DNA from: VAXT01 sp038040395
GTDB taxonomy: Bacteria > Actinomycetota > Thermoleophilia > Gaiellales > Gaiellaceae
Reading direction: 5' to 3'
DNA length: 64,000 nt
NCBI GenBank assembly: GCA_038040395.1
Contig: JBBPIJ010000002.1
Location: 62,001 to 126,000, forward strand
The notes below the pieces were generated by a model. The model was not told the origin of the DNA. It was given only the letters and a program-made list of their open reading frames with translations, and ran no database searches. How positions within the stretch are numbered: the stretch's first letter is position 1; the number at the start of each line of letters is the position of its first letter. The translations under genes were made by a program, and so were the position numbers. Shown here piece after piece: positions 13,848-25,679 of the stretch.

Positions 13848-15074
13848 CTAGCCGGCGGCGTTCAGGTTTGTCGGCGGCTCTTCCGACGGCAGCTGTGGCG
13901 CTATCGTCGGTGGGATGTTCGACGGCGGCTGGGGACGGATCAGGCTTGCCACGACGACCTGGCTCTTGCCGCGCTCCTTTGCGCCGTACAGCGCATGGTC
14001 GGCCCGCTGGAAGAACGCGATCGCGTCGTCGTCGGGCTGAAGCTCGGCGACGCCCGCGGAGATCGTGAGCGGGCCGGCCTGGCCGACTGGGCGGGCCGAA
14101 ACGGCTTTCTGGAGCCGGGAGTAAAGCTGGTCGGCGTCCTTGAGGGTCGACTCCGGAAGGATGACGGCGAACTCGTCGCCGCCCACGCGACAGGCGATGT
14201 CGGCGGAGCGGACGACCTCGCGCATGCGCTCGGCCGCCTCGGCCAGGACGCCGTCGCCTGAGAGATGGCCGATCCGGTCGTTGATCGCCTTGAAGTCGTC
14301 GAGGTCGAAGATGATGAGCGCGAGCTGCCGGTCGTAGCGGTGCGCACGCGCCACCTCGCGGGCGAGCGTCTCGTGGAAGTAGCGCCGGTTGTGGAGGCCC
14401 GTGAGCGCGTCGAGGTCGGCAAGCTGGCGCGCCTCGCGGAAGCGGCGGGCGTTCTCGATCGCCGGTCCGGCCCTCGCCGCGAGCTCCTCGAGCTCGCGCA
14501 CTTGCTCCTCGCTGAATCGCTGATCGGCGGAGCGCGTGAACATCGTCAGCAGTCCGAGCGGCGCCGTCTCGCCGGGAAGCGGCACTGCGACCCCGGCTCG
14601 GATCGCGTCGTCCCCGGAGTCAACCTGATCGGCGCTGTAGTCGTAGGACATCGAGATCGCCCTGGCCTCGCGGCCGTCCGGCGGCCCCGTCACCGACTGG
14701 CGCTCCGCTTCCTCGGCCGACAGGCCGAGGGTGGCGACGATCGGCTGGCCTCCGGGCGGCGGAGTCAGCGACACGAGCGCGGCGTCGACACTGTCGATCG
14801 AGCCTGCCGCTTCGAGGACGCGCGTGAGCACCTCGTCGAGGTCGATCGAACCGGCCAGCTCGCCGAGCATCCGGCTTCGCCTGCCCTCGAGCTGCGACTG
14901 CTCGAGCGCCCCCGTGAGATCGCGGACCATCTCGTCCATGCGTGACTCGAGCTCCCGTACGACCTGGGTCAACCGCTCGTCGGACTGGGGCGAGCGCCGG
15001 ACGATCCACTGAAAGAGCAGCGTGACGATCAGCATCGCCAATGCCGCGCCGACCGCTGCGAGGGCGATTGTCAT
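13848..15074 (-). CDS. Membrane-anchored GAF-GGDEF diguanylate cyclase
   Basis: 408 residues. An N-terminal membrane helix (about 4-26) is followed by a coiled coil, a GAF-like domain (about 70-215) and a GGDEF domain (about 220-375). The active-site motif GGDEF is intact in CRVGGDEFAVIL, and an RxxD inhibitory site (RSAD) lies five residues before it, so product inhibition is expected. It makes cyclic di-GMP from two GTP, probably in response to a signal sensed by the GAF part. ATG 15074 has GAGGGAG upstream. It is inserted between rpoBC and rpsL on the other strand. Confidence 0.92.
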   Translation of the reverse strand: MTIALAAVGAALAMLIVTLLFQWIVRRSPQSDERLTQVVRELESRMDEMVRDLTGALEQSQLEGRRSRMLGELAGSIDLDEVLTRVLEAAGSIDSVDAALVSLTPPPGGQPIVATLGLSAEEAERQSVTGPPDGREARAISMSYDYSADQVDSGDDAIRAGVAVPLPGETAPLGLLTMFTRSADQRFSEEQVRELEELAARAGPAIENARRFREARQLADLDALTGLHNRRYFHETLAREVARAHRYDRQLALIIFDLDDFKAINDRIGHLSGDGVLAEAAERMREVVRSADIACRVGGDEFAVILPESTLKDADQLYSRLQKAVSARPVGQAGPLTISAGVAELQPDDDAIAFFQRADHALYGAKERGKSQVVVASLIRPQPPSNIPPTIAPQLPSEEPPTNLNAAG

Positions 15075-15257
15075 CGCCGCTCCCTCACACTCTCAGTCCT
15101 CTCCATGTGGTCTCCCCGTAGCCGCAGGTCCCGGGGCGGCCGGGCCAGGTACTCACTGTAATCGCCTTTCTGCCACTTGGCTATAGCCACAATGGGTTAG
15201 CCGAAATGGCCGCCTCGCTAGCAGGGAAGTGCGCAAAATCCAATCTGGTGACGCCGT

Positions 15258-15287
15258 TTGCGACGACGATCCGGTTTTCGCTACCAT
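15258..15287 (+). promoter_or_regulatory. Likely promoter of the rpsL operon
   Basis: TTGCGA, 18 bases, TACCAT, with TTTTCGC directly before the -10. The layout copies that of the rpoB promoter at 5348-5377. It predicts a leader of about 60 bases that includes the hairpin at 15301-15318. Confidence 0.6.
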
Positions 15288-15300
15288 TCCTTGCTCGGTT

Positions 15301-15318
15301 GGCAGGTGCCCACCTGCC
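15301..15318 (+). promoter_or_regulatory. Hairpin in the rpsL leader
   Basis: GGCAGG-TGCCCA-CCTGCC is a perfect stem just after the predicted transcription start, followed by GACCTTTGTTGT. It could be an attenuator or an RNA-stabilising 5' hairpin. Confidence 0.4.
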
Positions 15319-15353
15319 GACCTTTGTTGTGTCAGAACCTACTCCGGGAGCAA

Positions 15354-15722
15354 ATGCCCACCGTCAACCAACTGGTTCGAAAAGGTCGCCGCGCGCCCAA
15401 GAGCAAGAACAAGCGCCCGGCCCTCACAGGCGCCCCGCAGAAGCGGGGGGTCTGTACGCGCGTGTTCACGCATACGCCGAAGAAGCCGAACTCGGCTCTG
15501 CGTAAGGTCGCCCGCGTCAGGTTGACGAACGGCTTCGAAGTCACGACCTACATCCCGGGCGAAGGGCACAACCTCCAGGAGCACTCGGTCGTCCTCATCC
15601 GCGGCGGCCGTGTCCGCGATCTTCCCGGTGTCCGCTACAAGGTGATCCGCGCAGCCCTCGACACCGCCGGCGTCCCCGACAGAAAGCAAGGCCGCTCGAA
15701 GTACGGAGCGAAGAAGTCTTAG
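15354..15722 (+). CDS. rpsL: 30S ribosomal protein S12
   Basis: 122 residues. S12 sits in the decoding centre. The loop TPKKPNSALRK retains K43. In the second loop, RGGRVRDLPGVRY, residue 88 is arginine where most bacteria have lysine (K87 in E. coli, K88 in M. tuberculosis). GGGAG lies a few bases before the ATG. The TAG stop is the first base pair of the structured element that leads to rpsG. Confidence 0.98.
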   Translation: MPTVNQLVRKGRRAPKSKNKRPALTGAPQKRGVCTRVFTHTPKKPNSALRKVARVRLTNGFEVTTYIPGEGHNLQEHSVVLIRGGRVRDLPGVRYKVIRAALDTAGVPDRKQGRSKYGAKKS

Positions 15723-15885
15723 TGGCCCTCCCAGCAACACATACCGGCTTCTGGCCCGCGATCACGCGGCGCCAGAACCCACCCTCGCCCTTGCCAAGGC
15801 TGCAAGCCTTGGCCGCGGTCGAGTGCGGCCTCTGGCTTGGTGCTCGCGACCCAGAAGCTCGGCAGCGTCACTGGAAGGGCCACTA
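15720..15885 (+). ncRNA. Stop-to-start structured element, copy 1 (rpsL-rpsG)
   Basis: The end arms AGTGGCCCTCCCAG (15721-15734) and CTGGAAGGGCCACT (15871-15884) pair over 14 positions with one mismatch; the 3' arm contains the rpsG SD GGAAGGG. Inside, GCCAGA (15771-15776) pairs with TCTGGC (15831-15836), and CCAAGGC-TGCAA-GCCTTGG (15794-15812) forms a hairpin. The element begins in the rpsL stop codon and ends one base before the rpsG ATG. Two more copies precede rplR and secY. Confidence 0.8.
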
Positions 15886-16355
15886 ATGCCCCGCCGTTCC
15901 GCAACCCAGGTTCGCGAAGCTGTTCCGGACCCCGTCTACAACTCGCAGCTCGTCACCCAGGTGATCAACAAGGTGATGACGCGCGGCAAGCGTGCGACCG
16001 CCGAGACCATCGTCTACAGCGCGCTGGACCGCGTGGGCTCGAAGACGGGCAAGCCTCCGGTCGAGGTGCTGGAGCAGGCCGTGAAGACAGTGACGCCGGT
16101 GCTCGAGGTTCGCCCTCGGCGCGTCGGCGGCGCCCAGTACCAGGTTCCCGTCGAGGTTCCGATGCGCCGTGCCCGCACGCTCGCCGTGCGCTGGCTCGTC
16201 ACGTTCGCCCGTCAGCGGCGCGAGAAGCACATGGACGAGAAGCTCGCCGGCGAGATCCTCGACGCTCTCGACCAGCAGGGCGGGGCTTTCAAGCGCAAGG
16301 ACGACCTCTACCGAATGGCGCAGGCCAACAAGGCCTTCGCGCACTACCGCTGGTA

Positions 16356-16356
<1 letters not shown>
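15886..16356 (+). CDS. rpsG: 30S ribosomal protein S7
   Basis: 156 residues, standard length. It starts MPRRSATQVREAVPDPVYNS and contains the conserved IGGANYQVPVEV-like segment as VGGAQYQVPVEVP (about 83-95). S7 nucleates assembly of the 30S head. The start codon lies directly after the structured element, which may control its translation. The stop overlaps the fusA start (TAATG). Confidence 0.98.
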
Positions 16357-18449
<2,093 letters not shown>

Positions 18450-18461
18450 GAAAGGGAGAGC

Positions 18462-19652
<1,191 letters not shown>

Positions 19653-19672
19653 TAGGAGAGGACAAGAGCTAC

Positions 19673-19981
19673 TTGGCGCAACAGAAAATCCGCATCCGTC
19701 TCAAGGGGTACGACCACCAGCAGCTCGACCGGTCGGCCCAGTCGATCGTCGACACCGCTCAGCGAAGCGGCGCGACGATCACTGGTCCCGTGCCCCTGCC
19801 GACGGAGCGGAACATCTACTGCGTGATCCGAAGCCCGTTCAAGGACAAGGACTCGCGTGAGCACTTCGAGGTGCGCACGCACAAGCGGCTCATCGACATC
19901 CACAGTCCGACCCCGAAGACGATCGACCAGCTGATGCGGCTCGATCTCCCTGCGGGAGTGGACATCGAGATCAAGCTCTGA
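19673..19981 (+). CDS. rpsJ: 30S ribosomal protein S10
   Basis: 102 residues, normal length, starting MAQQKIRIRLKGYDHQQLD. S10 belongs to the 30S head and also pairs with NusG or NusB. It starts at TTG 19673 with TAGGAGAGG upstream at a rather long distance. It opens the S10 cluster. Confidence 0.98.
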   Translation: MAQQKIRIRLKGYDHQQLDRSAQSIVDTAQRSGATITGPVPLPTERNIYCVIRSPFKDKDSREHFEVRTHKRLIDIHSPTPKTIDQLMRLDLPAGVDIEIKL

Positions 19982-19985
19982 TGAA

Positions 19986-19999
19986 CACGCTACGCGTCC
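19986..19999 (-). repeat. Start-codon element core, inverted copy
   Basis: CACGCTACGCGTCC is the exact reverse complement of the 14-base core GGACGCGTAGCGTG found at the secE, nusG and rplO starts. Here it lies in the rpsJ-rplC gap in opposite orientation, so it does not supply a start codon. Confidence 0.75.
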
Positions 20000-20039
20000 A
20001 GGGATCACGCTCCGAGCCATGTGAAGGCGGGTCAGATCA

Positions 20040-20669
20040 ATGAAAGGTCTGATCGGCAAAAAACTCGGCATGACCCAGCTCTTCGACGAGGAGAGCGGCG
20101 TGGTGACGGCGGTCACGGTGATCCAGGCCGGCCCCTGTCCCGTGGTCCAGGTCAAGACCGAGGAGACGGACGGCTACGAGGCCGTCCAGCTCGCGTTCGA
20201 CGAGGTTCCGGAGCGGAAGGCGACCAAGGCCCGGATCGGTCATCTGAAGAAGACCGAGACCGCGCCGCATCGCCATCTCGTCGAGTTCCGCGGCACGAGC
20301 GAAGCCGTGCTCGGCGAGCCGGTGACCGTCGAGGCCTTCGAGCCGGGCGACAAGATCAAGGTCTCCGGCATCTCGATCGGCAAGGGCTTCGCCGGGACGA
20401 TCAAGCGTCACAACTTCCAGCGAGGCCCGAAGAGCCACGGCTCGCACAACATCCGCAAGCCGGGCTCGATCGGCTCGTCGGCGACGCCCTCGCGTGTCTT
20501 CAAGGGCATGCGTATGGCGGGCCGCATGGGCGGCAAGCGCCGCACGCAGGTCGGCCTCGTCGTCCACGCCGTCGATCCCGAACTCAACCTGCTCCTGGTC
20601 AAGGGCGCGGTTCCCGGCCCGAAGAACGGCGTCGTCGAGATCCGGGAGGAGAAGCGTGGCCGGTCTTAG
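20040..20669 (+). CDS. rplC: 50S ribosomal protein L3
   Basis: 209 residues, usual L3 length. It starts MKGLIGKKLGMTQLFDE and carries the central loop KGFAGTIKRHNFQRGPKSHGS (from about residue 118) that reaches toward the peptidyl transferase centre. AAGGCGGG lies before the ATG. A 92-base spacer with hairpins separates it from rplD. Confidence 0.98.
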   Translation: MKGLIGKKLGMTQLFDEESGVVTAVTVIQAGPCPVVQVKTEETDGYEAVQLAFDEVPERKATKARIGHLKKTETAPHRHLVEFRGTSEAVLGEPVTVEAFEPGDKIKVSGISIGKGFAGTIKRHNFQRGPKSHGSHNIRKPGSIGSSATPSRVFKGMRMAGRMGGKRRTQVGLVVHAVDPELNLLLVKGAVPGPKNGVVEIREEKRGRS

Positions 20670-20721
20670 CTGCGTTTTCGAGATGAGTTCAGTTGGATCG
20701 ACCGGTCATTTCCGACGGATA

Positions 20722-20766
20722 CCGGGCGGAGCCCGGCATCCTGAAGGCGGCATCGCAAGCGATGCC
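20722..20766 (+). promoter_or_regulatory. Hairpins enclosing the rplD start codon
   Basis: CCGGGC-GGA-GCCCGG (20722-20736) is followed by GGCATCG-CAAG-CGATGCC (20749-20766). The second perfect seven-pair stem contains the ATG at 20762, so it would hide the start when folded. Confidence 0.55.
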
Positions 20767-21388
20767 TAAGGCACCGCTGCTGGGCGTCAGCGGCAAGTCG
20801 ACGAAAGAGGCGACCCTCGACGAGGGCGTCTTCGGCGTCGAGGTGAAGCCGCACCTCCTGCACGAGGCCGTGCGCGCCGAGCTGAACGCTCGCCGGGCCG
20901 GAACCCAGTCGGCGAAGAGCCGTGGGCTCGTCGCGGGCGGGCGCGCCAAGCCCTGGCGCCAGAAGGGAACCGGCCGGGCCCGAGCCGGGACGATTCGCGC
21001 GCCGCAGTTCACGGGCGGCGGCGTCGCCTTTCCTCCGACTCCGCGCAGCTACGAAGTCAAGGTGAACAAGAAGGCGTATCGCTCTGCTTTCCGCGGCGCG
21101 CTGAGCGCTCACGCGAGCGAGGGGACCCTCGCGGTCCTGGCGGACTCGGCTTTCGAGGAGCCTTCGACCAAGAAGGCAGTCACTTTCCTGGAGGGCTGGG
21201 GCAAGGAGCGCCCACTCGTCCTGGTCGCGAACGGCGACGAGACGGCGCTCGCGAAGTCGTTCCGCAACCTCGAGCAGGTCGTCGTCGTGCCGCCTTCGGA
21301 GCTCGAAGTCGCAGCGGTCCTCTGGGCCCGCTCGCTGCTCGTCACCGAAGGCGCCCTCGAGACGGTTCAGAAACGGGCAGGCTCATGA
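20762..21388 (+). CDS. rplD: 50S ribosomal protein L4
   Basis: 208 residues from ATG 20762 (MPKAPLLGVSGKS), the normal L4 length. The long exit-tunnel loop with RAKPWRQKGTGRARAGTIRAPQF-like sequence spans about residues 59-85. An in-frame TTG at 20693 would add 23 residues unlike the family and is less likely. L4 contacts 23S rRNA and in some bacteria regulates its own operon. The end overlaps rplW (ATGA). Confidence 0.95.
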   Translation: MPKAPLLGVSGKSTKEATLDEGVFGVEVKPHLLHEAVRAELNARRAGTQSAKSRGLVAGGRAKPWRQKGTGRARAGTIRAPQFTGGGVAFPPTPRSYEVKVNKKAYRSAFRGALSAHASEGTLAVLADSAFEEPSTKKAVTFLEGWGKERPLVLVANGDETALAKSFRNLEQVVVVPPSELEVAAVLWARSLLVTEGALETVQKRAGS

Positions 21389-21680
21389 GCCTGCATCCGA
21401 ACGAAGTGCTGCTGGCGCCCGTGGTCTCGGAGAAGAGCTACAGCCTGATCGAGGACCGCAAGTACTCGTTCCGCGTGCACAAGGACGCGCACAAGACGCA
21501 GGTTCGACAGGCTGTCGAGCAGCTCTTCGGCGTCAAGGTGATCGCCGTCAACATGGTCCAGGTTCCGTCGAAGCCGAAGATGCGCAACTACAAGATGGGC
21601 CGGCGCCCGGGCTGGAAGAAGGCGATCGTCCAGCTCAAAGAAGGCGACTCGATTGAGATCTTCGAGGGGGCGCAGGTCTG

Positions 21681-21681
<1 letters not shown>
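21385..21681 (+). CDS. rplW: 50S ribosomal protein L23
   Basis: 98 residues. Conserved PVVSEKSY at about 12-19 and the basic loop before GRRPGWKKAIV. L23 lies at the tunnel exit and is a docking site for trigger factor and SRP. It overlaps rplD and rplB at both ends. Confidence 0.98.
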
Positions 21682-22519
<838 letters not shown>

Positions 22520-22523
<4 letters not shown>

Positions 22524-22807
22524 GCAGGTCTTCGAAGAAAGGGCCCTTCGTGGAGGAGCGACTCTTCCAACGGATCGAGGCGATGAATGCCTCGGGGGCA
22601 AAGAACATGATCCGAACCTGGTCGCGGTCCTCGACCGTCTTTCCCGAGATGGTTGGGCACACGATCGCGGTTCACGACGGGCGCAAGCACGTCCCGGTCT
22701 TCATCACCGAGCAGATGGTCGGCCACAAGCTCGGTGAGTTCGCGCCGACGAGGACCTTCCGCGCGCACTCCGGCGACCGCAAGGTGGAGGTGAAGCGCAC
22801 CACGTGA
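22520..22807 (+). CDS. rpsS: 30S ribosomal protein S19
   Basis: 95 residues, standard length, starting MSRSSKKGPFVEERL. It has GHKLGEFAPTRTFRAHSGDRK at the C-terminal side. S19 sits in the 30S head next to S13. Overlaps rplB and rplV by four bases. Confidence 0.98.
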
Positions 22808-23367
22808 GTGTCGCGGAGACAAAGGAAGTCCGCGCCGCTGCGAAGTGGCTGCGGATCTCGCCGCGCAAGGCCCGGCTCGTCGTGGAGCACATCCGCGGGC
22901 GGACCGTGCCAGAAGCTCGGACCGTGCTCGCGTTCACCGAGCGCGCCGCGGCCCGCGAGGTCGAGAAGCTGCTGCGCTCCGCCGTGTCGAACGCCGAGGC
23001 GAACCACGGCCTGATCGGCGACGACCTCGTCGTCAAGGCCGTGTACGTGGACGCGGGCCCGGTGATCAAGCGCTGGCGCGCCCGCGCGCGAGGCCGCTCG
23101 GTCCAGATCCGCAAGCGGACCTGTCACATCACGATGACGCTCGTCCCGGGCACGACGGCGACCGTTACGCGAGCCGAGCCGCCCGCGACGACGGAGAAGC
23201 CGAAGCGCGCTCCGCGCCGCAAGGCCGCTCCGAAGGCCAAGACCGAGACTAAGCAACAGTCTGTTGCAAAGAAGGACAAGGCCACTGAGGACAAGCCGAA
23301 GGCCAAGGCCACGTCGGCCACTCCGAAGAAGAAGACCCCCGCCAAAAAGAAAGAGAGCGACTCTTAA
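22804..23367 (+). CDS. rplV: 50S ribosomal protein L22 with lysine/alanine tail
   Basis: 187 residues, compared with about 110-120 for most L22. The core (1 to about 118) has the tunnel loop RWRARARGRS. The rest is a low-complexity tail of lysine, alanine, proline and threonine, probably exposed on the ribosome surface. The tail contains an in-frame palindrome (23253-23267). Start GTG at 22804 overlaps the rpsS stop. Confidence 0.96.
   Translation: MSVAETKEVRAAAKWLRISPRKARLVVEHIRGRTVPEARTVLAFTERAAAREVEKLLRSAVSNAEANHGLIGDDLVVKAVYVDAGPVIKRWRARARGRSVQIRKRTCHITMTLVPGTTATVTRAEPPATTEKPKRAPRRKAAPKAKTETKQQSVAKKDKATEDKPKAKATSATPKKKTPAKKKESDS
23253..23267. repeat. Palindrome inside rplV tail
   Basis: GCAACAG-T-CTGTTGC, read in frame within KQQSVAKK. 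The core is shared with the longer palindrome in the rplJ tail (LQQTVAKS), including the following AAAG. Confidence 0.8.
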
Positions 23368-24332
23368 TGGGCCAAAAAGTCCACCCCGGCGGGATGCGCG
23401 TCGGCGTCATCCACGACTGGAAGTCGAACTGGTACACCGGCACGAAGGAGTTCCCGCAGGCGCTGCTCGAGGACATCAAGATCCGCGAGCACATCTACAA
23501 CAAGCTCTCGCACGCGGGCCTCTCGGACGTGCTCATCCGCAAGGACAAGCAGCGGATCACGATCGACATCTACACCGCTCGGCCGGGAATCGTCATCGGC
23601 AAGTCCGGTGCCGAGGTGGACGCCCTCCGCAAAGAGATCCACGGCATGACGCACAAGAACGTGCACATCAACATCAACGAGATCAAGCGCCCCGAGCTCG
23701 ACGCCAAGCTCGTCGCCCAGTCGATCGCCGAGCAGCTCCAGAACCGCGTCAGCTTCCGGCGCGCGATGAAGCGCTCGCTCGCCTCGGCGATGCGCTCAGG
23801 CGCTCACGGCGTGAAGGTTCAGTGCGGCGGCCGACTCGGCGGGACGGAGATGAGCCGCTCGGAGAGCTATTCCGAGGGCCGCGTCCCTCTGCACACGATC
23901 CGCGCCGACATCGACTACGGCTTCGTCGAGGCGAAGACGACCTTCGGCCGCATCGGCGTCAAGGTCTGGATCAACAAGGGCGAGATCATGCCCGAGGGCT
24001 TCGAGAGCGTCGCCCAGCAGAAGGAGACGCGCCTCGGCGACCAGGACACCGCGCGCCGCCTCGGCGGCCGCACGGAAGGCCTGTCCGCATCCCGCGAGAG
24101 CGGCCGCACCAGGGCCGCCGACCGCGAGGGCCTCGGCCCGGTGCAGAAGCGTCGGCCCAAGCGAGGAGGCGCCGCCCGTCGACGTCCGCGTGCCGAAGGC
24201 GAGAGCACGCCGCGCGAGGCGCCCGAGCAGGCCGCAGCCGATCCCACGGTCGAGGCACCCCCGGTTGCCGACGCCACGCAAACCGAAGCCGATACGCCAA
24301 CGGAAGAGCCGACGAAGAGTGAGGAGAGTTAG
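23367..24332 (+). CDS. rpsC: 30S ribosomal protein S3 with extended tail
   Basis: 321 residues, against about 210-275 in relatives. The KH domain (about 38-106) includes RPGIVIGKSGAEVD; the C-terminal S3 domain ends near residue 205. From about 215 onward the tail is first basic and arginine-rich, then acidic with E, P and A. S3 lines the mRNA entry tunnel. ATG shares a base with the rplV stop. Confidence 0.97.
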   Translation: MGQKVHPGGMRVGVIHDWKSNWYTGTKEFPQALLEDIKIREHIYNKLSHAGLSDVLIRKDKQRITIDIYTARPGIVIGKSGAEVDALRKEIHGMTHKNVHININEIKRPELDAKLVAQSIAEQLQNRVSFRRAMKRSLASAMRSGAHGVKVQCGGRLGGTEMSRSESYSEGRVPLHTIRADIDYGFVEAKTTFGRIGVKVWINKGEIMPEGFESVAQQKETRLGDQDTARRLGGRTEGLSASRESGRTRAADREGLGPVQKRRPKRGGAARRRPRAEGESTPREAPEQAAADPTVEAPPVADATQTEADTPTEEPTKSEES

Positions 24333-24757
24333 TGCTCCTACCCAAGAAGACGAAATACCGCAAGCAGCAGCGCGGCCGGCGCGCGGGCGTCTCGAAGGGC
24401 CAGACGCACGTCCAGTTCGGCGACTACGGGCTCAAGGCCATGGAGGCCGCCTGGGTCACGAACCGGCAGATCGAGGCTGCCCGGATCGCGATGACCCGAA
24501 AGATCAAGCGTGGCGGGAAGGTCTGGATCAACGTCTTCCCGGACAAGCCGGTCAGCCAGAAGCCGGCCGAGACGCGCATGGGCTCGGGCAAAGGCGCTCC
24601 GGAGCATTGGGTCGCGGTCATCAAGCCGGGCCGCGTGATGTTCGAGCTCGCCGGCGTGCCCGAGGACCTCGCCAAGGAGGCCCTGCGCCTCGCCGGCAGC
24701 AAGCTGCCCATCCAGACCAAGTTCGTGAAGCGGGAGGCGGATCTCTTTGCGCGCTAG
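24332..24757 (+). CDS. rplP: 50S ribosomal protein L16
   Basis: 141 residues starting at GTG (MLLPKKTKYRKQQRGRRAG). Contains WINVFPDKPVSQKPAETRMGSGKG, typical of L16, whose arginine-rich loop reaches the A-site tRNA. Overlaps rpsC and rpmC. Confidence 0.98.
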   Translation: MLLPKKTKYRKQQRGRRAGVSKGQTHVQFGDYGLKAMEAAWVTNRQIEAARIAMTRKIKRGGKVWINVFPDKPVSQKPAETRMGSGKGAPEHWVAVIKPGRVMFELAGVPEDLAKEALRLAGSKLPIQTKFVKREADLFAR

Positions 24758-24950
24758 AGACTTGAGAGGCATGAGCGACGACCAGCTCGACGACGCCCTC
24801 GCGGAGCGGCGGCAGGAGTTGTTCAACCTGCGGTTCCAATCGGCGACCGGCGCGCTCGACAATCCGGCGCGCCTGAAGCTCGCGAAGCGTGAGATCGCCC
24901 GCATCCTGACCGTACGAAACGAGCGAGAGCTCGCGAAGGAGACCATCTAA
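24747..24950 (+). CDS. rpmC: 50S ribosomal protein L29
   Basis: 67 residues, starting at TTG 24747 inside the rplP end (MRARDLRGMSDDQLDD). It is a two-helix protein with the typical ELFNLRFQ motif at about 28-35, near the tunnel exit beside L23. Confidence 0.96.
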   Translation: MRARDLRGMSDDQLDDALAERRQELFNLRFQSATGALDNPARLKLAKREIARILTVRNERELAKETI

Positions 24951-25679
24951 GTGCCAAAGAAGAAAGACGTAGAAGTCAAGGCAGAAGAAACGGCGGAGGA
25001 GACTCCCGTCGAGGAGACCCCCGCGGCCGAGGAGCCCGTCGCCGAGGAAACTCCGGCCGACGAACCTATGGCCGAGGAAGCTCCGGCCGAGGAGCCTGCG
25101 GCCGAGGAAACTCCGGCCGAGGAACCTGCCGCAGAAGCGGACGAGGCGCCTGCCGATGAGCCTATGGCGGAGGAAGCTCCGGCTGAGGAAACTCCTGCCG
25201 AGGAGCAGGCTCCTGAAGAGGCTCCTGAAGAGGCTCCCGCTGAAGAGGCTCCTGAAGAGGCTCCCGCTGAAGAGGCTCCCGCTGAAGAGGCCCCTGCCGC
25301 CGAAGCTCCTGGGATTCCGACGAAGCCGAAGCGCAAGCCCCGTAGTGAGCGCAGGCAGCGCCCGAAGCCGAAGCGCGAGCAGGTCGAGGGACGCAAGCCG
25401 ATCACGAGGCTCCCGAAGCCCGATGGCGATCGCGGCCGGCGCGTCGAGCGCCGAGGCGTCGTCGTCTCGAGCGCCATGGACAAGACGATCGTCGTCCGCG
25501 TCGACACGGTGAAGGCGCATCCGCGCTACAAGAAGGTCGTTCGCCGGTCCGCGAAGTTCCACGCACACGACGAGCAGAACGCGGCAAACGTCGGCGACGT
25601 CGTGCTCATCGTCGAGACCAGGCCGCTTTCCAAGACCAAGAACTGGCGACTGGCGGAAGTGCTCGAGGTCGCGAAGTGA
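24951..25679 (+). CDS. rpsQ: 30S ribosomal protein S17 with acidic N-terminal extension
   Basis: 242 residues, nearly three times normal. The S17 OB fold occupies only about residues 160-242 (GVVVSSAMDKTIVV onward). The first 120 residues are repeats of EEAPAEE and EEPAAEE type, followed by a basic KPKRKPRSERRQRPKPKR linker. There is no internal start at the domain boundary with a good SD, and the frame starts directly after rpmC (GTG 24951), so the extension appears real. Acidic extensions also occur on L10 here. Confidence 0.93.
   Translation: MPKKKDVEVKAEETAEETPVEETPAAEEPVAEETPADEPMAEEAPAEEPAAEETPAEEPAAEADEAPADEPMAEEAPAEETPAEEQAPEEAPEEAPAEEAPEEAPAEEAPAEEAPAAEAPGIPTKPKRKPRSERRQRPKPKREQVEGRKPITRLPKPDGDRGRRVERRGVVVSSAMDKTIVVRVDTVKAHPRYKKVVRRSAKFHAHDEQNAANVGDVVLIVETRPLSKTKNWRLAEVLEVAK

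Noticed and set aside
13686..14261. Plus-strand frame of 191 codons after rpoC
   Set aside because: It begins in the terminator and dispersed repeat and then runs antisense to the GGDEF gene.
15720..15885. Stop-to-start element as insertion sequence or group I/II intron
   Set aside because: There is no reading frame, no target duplication and no intron core; length and ends fit a hairpin-closed RNA element better.
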